Below are positions 1 to 4,633 of a DNA stretch of 41,611 nucleotides, piece by piece. The stretch spans positions 1-41,611 of IMG/VR virus record IMGVR_UViG_3300045004_000244, one strand, 5' to 3'. The notes beneath the pieces were generated by a model. The model ran no database searches. It saw nothing but the letters and a program-made list of their open reading frames with translations, and had not been told where the DNA came from. Position numbers and translations under genes: made by a program. Within the stretch, counting starts at the first letter, position 1. Every line of letters starts with the position of its first letter. The DNA comes from a virus.

Positions 1-393
1 TCAGGCCGCAACCGCCTCGGACGGGTCGAACGGCTGGCTCGCATCGCCATCGAGCGTGGGGTCCTCCCCTTCCATGTTGATCAGGATGACCAGGCCGAGG
101 GTCGCGCCTTCAAGGTGGGCGCCCTTCACGCGCTCGATGACCGCCCGAACGTCATAACCGCGATCGATCTTGCTGCCGATCCAACTGGCGTGCTCGGCCG
201 CGAGATAGCCGAGCTGGACGTCTCGGCAGGAGAAGATGGCGACGGCAGCGGGGTCGTATTCGTTGGTCGGTTCGCGGATCAGGGTGACGCGCTCGCCGCG
301 CGCGCAACGGCGCAGTTCGTCCTGCCGGCTGGACCCGTCGGCATTCGGATATCGCTCGCCCCGCGCCGCCAGCCGGAAGTCGTTCCACCCCAT
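1..393 (-). CDS. HIRAN-domain protein
   Basis: A 130-residue protein that is essentially one HIRAN domain. The stretch REPTNEYDPAAVAIFS near residues 40-55 followed by LGYLA at about 62-66 is the hallmark of the fold (known in HLTF/Rad5-type helicases, where it binds 3' ends of single-stranded DNA, and in many stand-alone bacterial proteins). No helicase part is present. ATG at 393 has a strong GGAGGGG ribosome site. A perfect alphaproteobacterial LexA box sits 22 bases upstream, so expression is probably damage-inducible. It may be a host gene flanking the prophage or a phage accessory gene; the sequence does not decide. The DNA-binding role is inferred from the family. Confidence 0.75.
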   Translation of the reverse strand: MGWNDFRLAARGERYPNADGSSRQDELRRCARGERVTLIREPTNEYDPAAVAIFSCRDVQLGYLAAEHASWIGSKIDRGYDVRAVIERVKGAHLEGATLGLVILINMEGEDPTLDGDASQPFDPSEAVAA

Positions 394-414
394 TTCTCAC
401 CCCTCCAAATTTGA

Positions 415-429
415 GAACAAAATCGGAAC
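415..429. promoter_or_regulatory. LexA (SOS) box
   Basis: GAAC-AAAATCG-GAAC, that is GAAC-N7-GAAC (GTTC-N7-GTTC on the minus strand), exactly matches the alphaproteobacterial LexA operator. It lies between the divergent HIRAN gene (starts 393, minus) and the YozE-like gene (starts 505, plus), closest to the HIRAN gene. No convincing -35/-10 pair is visible around it. Confidence 0.65.
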
Positions 430-504
430 ATCGTATGAAGGGGCCGCTTCGAGTCGGGCAAGAGCGATTCCGTCCGATCCGGATAAACCCCTATGGAGGC
501 ACCC

Positions 505-726
505 ATGGTCGACCTATCTTCTCGCCAGCCGTTCGGCGCCTGGCTGCTGAAGCAGCACGATCGTCCCGGCTTCATCGGCGCGCTCGCGAAGGGCATGCGC
601 GCTGATCGCAGCTTTCCCCGCAACGGCAGCGTCGACGACGTGCGCAAGCACCTGTCGACGATCAGGGCCGAGGGCGACGCCTTCGAGGCCCTGGAGGACG
701 CCGAAACCGACTGGCTCTGCCATTGA
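505..726 (+). CDS. YozE-like SAM-fold protein
   Basis: A 73-residue protein with the pattern of the YozE/DUF1250 SAM-like family: FGAWLLKQ at the start, then LAKGMRADRSFP, a conserved aspartate-rich helix, and a tryptophan near the C-terminus. Family members are small helical proteins of unknown function. I chose ATG 505 because GGAGG lies at 495-499; the in-frame ATG at 493 would place this ribosome site inside the gene. The stop codon overlaps the TTG start of the next gene, so the two are probably co-translated. Could be host or phage. Confidence 0.6.
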   Translation: MVDLSSRQPFGAWLLKQHDRPGFIGALAKGMRADRSFPRNGSVDDVRKHLSTIRAEGDAFEALEDAETDWLCH

Positions 727-1001
727 GCGCGGTCCCCTGCCCTGATGCCGTGCGGCGGGCCGTGGCGCGCCTGGTGCGCGATCGGGGCCTCGATCTCGCT
801 TCAGTGTCGCGGATGATCGGCCGCAATGACGCCTATCTGCAGCAGTTCGTGAAGCGCGGCACGCCGCGGCGTCTGCCCGAGCAAGAGCGGCTGCACCTCG
901 CGATCGCGCTCAACGTCGACGAGCGCGAGCTGGGCGCGCGAGATCCATGGGCACCGCCCGTTAACCGAGCGGGGCTATTGTCCGAATCGGTCGGGTCGTG
1001 A
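723..1001 (+). CDS. small HTH DNA-binding protein
   Basis: A 92-residue protein starting with TTG at 723, whose start overlaps the stop of the YozE-like gene (TTGA). Residues about 10-60 form an XRE-like helix-turn-helix: two helices around LDLASVSRMIGRNDAYLQQF, a basic KRGTPRRL turn and a helix LHLAIALNVDERELG. Proteins with this arrangement are common in sphingomonads as stand-alone regulators or as the N-terminus of S24 peptidases; no peptidase part follows here. No in-frame ATG lies upstream of the HTH, which supports the TTG start. Target unknown. Confidence 0.6.
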   Translation: MSAVPCPDAVRRAVARLVRDRGLDLASVSRMIGRNDAYLQQFVKRGTPRRLPEQERLHLAIALNVDERELGARDPWAPPVNRAGLLSESVGS

Positions 1002-1026
1002 GAGCGTGGCCGCAATAGGAGGGGCT

Positions 1027-1278
1027 ATGATGGAAGGTGCCGCATTCGATCCGGGCTTAACCGGCGGCGAGGTGGTCGACCTCGCGAGAGACGTCATGCT
1101 TGCCTATGGCGATCTATCGAAAGGCTTCGTTATGGCCATGGTGAGAAAGACCGCCGTGGATGCCGACCCGGTCGCCCGCGATTTGTGGCTCGCGGTCGCG
1201 GATATCGTCTGGACGATCGATCCCATGCCTAGCGCCGGGTGCCCTGCCGAACTGGCCGACGAGATCAGGCTGCACTGA
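1027..1278 (+). CDS. small acidic protein of unknown function
   Basis: An 83-residue protein, mostly helical, with no domain I recognise. ATG 1027 (or the adjacent ATG 1030) follows AGGAGGGG at 1017-1024, which is a better start than the GTG at 1006. It is the third gene of the small plus-strand group and has no overlap with its neighbours. No signal peptide or membrane segment. About 330 bases without a clear gene follow. Confidence 0.5.
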   Translation: MMEGAAFDPGLTGGEVVDLARDVMLAYGDLSKGFVMAMVRKTAVDADPVARDLWLAVADIVWTIDPMPSAGCPAELADEIRLH

Positions 1279-1607
1279 TCGCCACCAAAATAGCGCGAGT
1301 CATACCCATAGGATTCGCTCGGTTTTCCGGCGGAAATCTGCGGGTTTTGGTCGAGTCGCTCAGCAAGCATTCAGGACGCGATTGGGGTGCCGGCTGGTCG
1401 AGAGAAATCGGGCCTCGGATGATAGAAAGCGGCGGATTTCAGAGCTTTTTCAGTCGAGATAACCCGGCCGGCTGAAGGGGCTCTTGAGTGGAGCGGCCCG
1501 ACGGGCTCCCACCGTCCTCACACCCCCAGGTCGGGGGCTCGTCGTCTGGACGGGCCGCTCGATCCTGCTGCCCCTGCTGGCGGCGAACTGCAACAGGCAT
1601 TTCGCCA
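1279..1607. other. intergenic stretch with a branched inverted repeat
   Basis: No convincing gene. A minus-strand frame begins with ATG 1607, overlapping the mom stop (TGATG), and could encode about 52 residues starting MAKCLLQF; its arginine-rich remainder looks like translated structure rather than protein. The right part holds the folded element described separately at 1491-1560. The left part (1279-1490) shows nothing I can name. Confidence 0.4.
1491..1560. repeat. nested inverted repeat, three stems
   Basis: Outer arms GAGCGGCCCG (1491-1500) and CGGGCCGCTC (1551-1560) are perfect complements. Inside lie two further hairpins: GACGG (1500-1504) with CCGTC (1512-1516), and CCCCC (1523-1527) with GGGGG (1533-1537). 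As RNA this gives a three-way junction on either strand. It sits just downstream of the mom-like gene. No T-run follows on either side, so it is not a plain intrinsic terminator; it may be an RNA 3' structure or a protein-binding site. Confidence 0.5.
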
Positions 1608-2354
1608 TCAGCCGTAATCGGGCTTCGGGTACGGCAGCGCCGGATATCGGCACGCCTTCGCGAACCGGGGTTTGAGGAAGCGCAGATATCGGAATTGCCG
1701 CAGCCTGTGCAGCGTCGCCCGGTCCCGATTGGCGCGGAGATGAGCGGCGCGGGGTCCGACCGACTTGCCGTTCGTCATGAGGCTGTCGTGATACCAATCC
1801 CCGTCCAGTTCCCAGAAGCGGCCGAGGTGCTCGCCGTGGAAGGTGAAGCCGGCCGCCTGATAGACCGTGCCGAACAGGCCGCAGCGCTCGTCGGCGAAGG
1901 ACTGAATCCATTTGACCGTCGCGCGGACGCGCCGGATCAGCCGGATTGAATAGGCGAGCGCCCGGCTTTCGCTGTTGCGAGGCGCGGCGTCGGCCAGCCA
2001 CATGCGGTTGAGCTCAAGATACTCGCTCATCAGCGTGCCGGGAACGACGCTGCCGGCCGACGCCGGGTTCATGGCATAGCCATATTGGAGGACGCCGAGC
2101 ATCTGGCCGCCGATGAAGACGCCAAGGTGCAGGGTCGACGCTGAATAAACGCGCCGGCTGTAATGGTTCGCGATGATGATCGCGTTCGCGACCTGGCGGT
2201 CGATGGTCGCGACATAGAAGCCCGCCTCTCCGAAGCCGATGGCCTCACGCTTGCCGAGGAGATCGGCGGACGGGTCGAAGATATAGCCGGCGCACTCGCC
2301 AGCAGCGCCGCCGATCGGAGCGATCGACGCCGGGAACGTTGGTAAAGACTCCAT
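1608..2354 (-). CDS. mom: Mom-like DNA adenine modification protein
   Basis: A 248-residue protein that I recognise as the Mom family of phage Mu, GNAT-like enzymes that convert adenine in phage DNA to a carbamoylmethyl form and so protect it from many restriction enzymes. Visible family landmarks in order: NHYSRR, TLHLGVFIGG, GVLQYGYAMNP, YLELNRMWLAD followed by PRNSESRALA, KWIQSFADE, and GTVYQAAGF near the C-terminus. I chose ATG 2354; the frame runs open to 2498 but the extra 48 residues are arginine/serine-rich and overlap hairpins. No Com-like zinc-finger regulator is seen next to it. It lies past the fibre genes, where phages often carry late accessory genes. Confidence 0.72.
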   Translation of the reverse strand: MESLPTFPASIAPIGGAAGECAGYIFDPSADLLGKREAIGFGEAGFYVATIDRQVANAIIIANHYSRRVYSASTLHLGVFIGGQMLGVLQYGYAMNPASAGSVVPGTLMSEYLELNRMWLADAAPRNSESRALAYSIRLIRRVRATVKWIQSFADERCGLFGTVYQAAGFTFHGEHLGRFWELDGDWYHDSLMTNGKSVGPRAAHLRANRDRATLHRLRQFRYLRFLKPRFAKACRYPALPYPKPDYG

Positions 2355-2375
2355 TGGGGATTTGGCCCTAGATGG

Positions 2376-2468
2376 TCCCGCCCTGTGCAGGGTGCGGGAT
2401 CGTTGCGGCTGGCCGGCCGCGCGTGACGAGGTGCTAAGGCTCGTCGGTTTCCGGGTTGCAGCCCGGAA
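2376..2468 (-). promoter_or_regulatory. structured leader of the mom-like gene
   Basis: Three consecutive perfect or near-perfect hairpins lie upstream of ATG 2354. The nearest, 2376-2399, pairs TCCCG with CGGGA around CCCTG/CAGGG with a two-base bulge, and ends 22 bases before the start codon. The second pairs GACGAG (2425-2430) with CTCGTC (2440-2445). The third pairs TTCCGGG (2449-2455) with CCCGGAA (2462-2468). In Mu, mom translation is controlled through a stem-loop that Com opens; similar control here is an inference. Confidence 0.45.
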
Positions 2469-2481
2469 CCCCCGCCCGGCG

Positions 2482-2501
2482 TCTATGGGATTTCCCATAG
2501 A
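2482..2501. promoter_or_regulatory. 20-base palindromic operator candidate
   Basis: TCTATGGGATTTCCCATAGA: 9-base perfect arms with a TT centre, in the divergent region between the mom-like gene and the toxin-antitoxin operon. A protein-binding site is the simplest reading; the partner is unknown. Confidence 0.4.
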
Positions 2502-2525
2502 CCGAGGCGGACGTGTCTTTTATAA

Positions 2526-2558
2526 TTGACAGGTGATCCGATGTCTCTTAAAAGAGAC
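2526..2558 (+). promoter_or_regulatory. toxin-antitoxin promoter with operator
   Basis: TTGACA (2526-2531) and TAAAAG (2549-2554), 17 bases apart, form a fair sigma70-type promoter just ahead of the toxin start at 2561. GTCTCTT-AA-AAGAGAC (2543-2558) is an inverted repeat that covers the -10 element. This is the usual place for an antitoxin-bound operator and suggests autorepression. The toxin would have almost no leader. Confidence 0.5.
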
Positions 2559-2560
2559 TC

Positions 2561-2854
2561 ATGTTCACGACGATCGCCACCACCCGCTTCACCGACTGGC
2601 TCAAGGGCCTGAAGGATCGCAAGGGCGCCTCGAAGATTGCCGCCCGGATCGCCCGCCTTCAGGGTGGCAACCTCGGCGACGTGAAGAGCGTCGGCGGCAA
2701 GGTGAGCGAGCTGCGGATTGCCTTTGGCCCCGGCTATCGCATCTACTTCACCCGCCGGGGCGAGCAGGTGATCATTCTGCTTTGCGGCGGGGACAAGGGT
2801 TCGCAGGCGCGGGACATCAGGCTGGCGCAGGAAATGGCGGCAGAGATCGAATGA
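2561..2854 (+). CDS. RelE/ParE-superfamily toxin (addiction module killer)
   Basis: A 97-residue protein of the phage-derived Gp49-like/HigB-type killer family. Typical features: an N-terminal TTRFTDWLKGLKD helix, RIARLQGGNLGDVKSVGGKVSELRI-like core with the beta strands LRIAFGPGYRIYF and VIILLCGGDKGSQARDI, then a C-terminal helix. Family members are usually mRNA-cleaving toxins neutralised by the downstream antidote. Stop overlaps the in-frame ATG at 2851, and the antitoxin follows after 14 bases. Toxin-first order matches HigBA-type modules. Confidence 0.82.
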   Translation: MFTTIATTRFTDWLKGLKDRKGASKIAARIARLQGGNLGDVKSVGGKVSELRIAFGPGYRIYFTRRGEQVIILLCGGDKGSQARDIRLAQEMAAEIE

Positions 2855-2868
2855 AGGAAGGACGAGAC

Positions 2869-3162
2869 ATGGCTATCGAACTGGTGCCGTTCGACGCGGC
2901 CGAATACATCACCGAGCCCGAGGATCAGGCCGAGCTCCTCGCGGAGGCGCTCGCCACCGGCGATCGCGGTCAGATTGCGCATGCACTGGGCGTCGTCGCC
3001 CGTGCGCGCGGCGGCCTCGGCAAGCTCGCCGAGGAAACCGGGCTTCAGCGGCAGGCGCTCTACAAGGCTCTCAGCGCGGATGGAAATCCGCGTCTGGATA
3101 CCTTCCTGCGCGTGCTGTCGGCGCTGGGCGTGACCCTCAAAGCCGAGCGGAAAGCCGCATGA
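2869..3162 (+). CDS. HigA-like antitoxin (addiction module antidote)
   Basis: A 97-residue helix-turn-helix antidote: HALGVVARARGGLGKLAEE, then the recognition region TGLQRQALYKALSADGNP and LDTFLRVLSALGVTL, matching the addiction-module antidote family partnered with RelE/HigB-like killers. It should bind the toxin and repress the operon at the palindrome over the -10 element (2543-2558). ATG 2869 has GAAGGA eight bases upstream; the ATG at 2851 overlaps the toxin stop and is an alternative. Its stop overlaps the next small gene (ATGA). Confidence 0.82.
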   Translation: MAIELVPFDAAEYITEPEDQAELLAEALATGDRGQIAHALGVVARARGGLGKLAEETGLQRQALYKALSADGNPRLDTFLRVLSALGVTLKAERKAA

Positions 3163-3302
3163 CCCTGATCATGAGATCCGGGCCGGTCGAAATCTGGCTG
3201 ATCGACGGCGAGTATTATGTCTATGGCGCCACTCGCGACCCGCGCGTCGCCCATAGCGAGGGGGCCGCGCGCGCCATAGCGGCGAGCGCTGTCGGGTTGT
3301 GA
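3159..3302 (+). CDS. 47-residue protein coupled to the antitoxin
   Basis: A short frame starting at ATG 3159, overlapping the antitoxin stop (ATGA). The product begins MTLIMRSGPVEIWLIDGEYY, then a VYGATRDPRVAHSEG stretch and an alanine-rich end. The predicted beta-strand start and tight coupling suggest a real third gene of the operon, but I do not recognise a family. After it, 3303-3472 holds no gene; this convergent gap shows no clear terminator. Confidence 0.4.
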   Translation: MTLIMRSGPVEIWLIDGEYYVYGATRDPRVAHSEGAARAIAASAVGL

Positions 3303-3472
3303 GCGGCGGGATATCGATCTATCCTGCCGGCGCTGCGCGTTCGTTGTTGCTGAGTCCGGTTTAAGGCTGAACCCGAACAAGTAAGGGCATGACGTGCTAG
3401 TTTGCTTGGGTGGCGCACGATAGCCGATACCTGGGCAACCGTGGGTCCGAATCCCAATCCAGCGGCGCGCAG

Positions 3473-4009
3473 CTACTCCCAGCCGACAACCCTACCGCCG
3501 TCCATGATCGGCGACAGCTCGGGCTGCTGCCACTGCACCCGCTGGCCGCGCAGGCGAACCCAGCCGTAGATCGGCGCGCGATAGAGCAGCGGCACGCCGA
3601 GCGCCCGCATCGCTTGGTTGAACAGCCGGTCGGCATCGCGCTTGTCGGGGAAGGTGATCGTCTGCTGGCAGGCCCAATCGTGGACGAAGGCGGCGATCAG
3701 GAGGCGCTGGCGCGGCCGTAGCAGCCAGACCGCCAGCAGCGAGGTCAGCACCGCATCCGCAGTCACAAACGCCCAGAGAGGCATCCCCAGCGCGCGGCCA
3801 GAGGCGACCAGGACCACGGCGATGGCGAAGCCGATCCGCAGCCAGCCCGGCCAACTGACACCGTCGCTGCGCCAGCCGGTCGGGATGGTGTGGAGCGCGC
3901 CGCGATCGTCCGAGAAGATGATCGGGCCCGAGGCGCGATATTCGGTCTTGCCGTTCGGGCGCTTGCCGACGGCGGGCGTCGGCGGCGAGGCGAGGAACCG
4001 CGCCATCAT
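3473..4009 (-). CDS. DUF1353-like phage protein with two membrane segments
   Basis: A 178-residue protein. The flanks match the DUF1353 pattern: FSDDRGALHTIPTGWRSDG (about 32-50), then AAFVHDWACQQ (about 106-116), KRDADRLFNQAMRALGV and a C-terminal YGWVRLRG. Normally the two halves are close together; here about 50 residues with two hydrophobic segments (roughly 57-75 and 80-97) lie between them. It is the last gene of the minus-strand late block and overlaps its upstream neighbour (ATGA). DUF1353 proteins are common in phage late regions and have no agreed function. Confidence 0.6.
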   Translation of the reverse strand: MMARFLASPPTPAVGKRPNGKTEYRASGPIIFSDDRGALHTIPTGWRSDGVSWPGWLRIGFAIAVVLVASGRALGMPLWAFVTADAVLTSLLAVWLLRPRQRLLIAAFVHDWACQQTITFPDKRDADRLFNQAMRALGVPLLYRAPIYGWVRLRGQRVQWQQPELSPIMDGGRVVGWE

Positions 4010-4254
4010 GCGTCCTCGCCCGCGAACCGGACGTCGATCAGCGTCATGCCCTCGACCGTCGGGCTCGGCTGGATGCGGACGGCTTCCACCGCCTGGCCGT
4101 CGACCGTGCCCGGTCCCGGCTGCGCGCCTCGCGCCCGGTCTCGGATGGCGATCGTCGCCTCGGCGCTGCCCTCGCGGCGCGACATACCCCCCTCACCCTT
4201 GAAGAAGGGGAAGGCGACGGCCACGCGCTGGCCGTTGTTGATGACGTTCGTCAT
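4006..4254 (-). CDS. small late protein, unknown function
   Basis: An 82-residue protein starting at ATG 4254 inside the stop of the preceding gene (ATGA overlap) and ending over the start of the DUF1353-like gene. The sequence begins MTNVINNGQRVAVAFPFFKG and ends with a strand TLIDVRFAGED. No membrane segment, no recognised domain. Its position among fibre-associated genes suggests a virion or fibre-related accessory role, but nothing in the sequence proves it. Confidence 0.5.
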   Translation of the reverse strand: MTNVINNGQRVAVAFPFFKGEGGMSRREGSAEATIAIRDRARGAQPGPGTVDGQAVEAVRIQPSPTVEGMTLIDVRFAGEDA

Positions 4255-4616
4255 TGCTGGGCGACCCTCACTGCTATGGTCCGCTGGAAGGTGCGGGCCG
4301 GGATGGAGTTGGTGTCGATCGTCACCTCGATCGGCAGGGTCACGCCCGCGCCGTCGAAGATCGGGTCGAGCTGCATGCTTTCGGTGACCGACAACCAGAT
4401 GAGCAGGGCCTTGCCGTCGTCGATGATCGACGGTGCGCGCGGGCCGGTGTCGCTGATGATCAGCCCCGCGGCGACCGCTTCCGCGCCAAGCACCAACTCG
4501 AAGGTGTCGATCCATTCGTCTGCCTCGAGCAGCGATGTCGCGCTGATCCGCCAGTTGGTGAAGTCGCGGGGATCAGCCTGCGGCCCGAAGATCGTCGTAT
4601 TGGGCGGGATGCTCAT
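4251..4616 (-). CDS. fibre-tail adaptor-like protein
   Basis: A 121-residue beta-rich protein: FGPQADPRDFTNWRISAT at the start, SLLEADEWIDTFEL, a central IIDDGKALLIWLS strand, and a final TNSIPARTFQRTIAVRV. The 'DP-x-DF-x-x-W' opening, an L-x-E-x-D-x-I step and the closing T-x-x-x-x-R-T-x-x-R-T-I strand resemble small fibre-tail adaptor proteins of siphophages; I assign this by pattern only. It directly follows the large fibre gene, which fits a connecting role. Confidence 0.45.
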   Translation of the reverse strand: MSIPPNTTIFGPQADPRDFTNWRISATSLLEADEWIDTFELVLGAEAVAAGLIISDTGPRAPSIIDDGKALLIWLSVTESMQLDPIFDGAGVTLPIEVTIDTNSIPARTFQRTIAVRVAQQ

Positions 4617-4633
4617 GCCCTGATGCCTCCTGG

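Noticed and set aside
1239-1475. Plus-strand frame after gene 1027-1278
   Set aside because: It overlaps the previous gene in another frame, lacks a ribosome site and has no recognisable pattern; possibly leftover sequence.
3412-3470. tRNA-like T arm (GTGGGTCCGAATCCCA) between the toxin-antitoxin and late blocks
   Set aside because: The T loop is TCCGAAT rather than TTCGAAT or TTCAAAT, and no acceptor, D or anticodon stems fold around it. It might be a degraded tRNA end, but I cannot support that.
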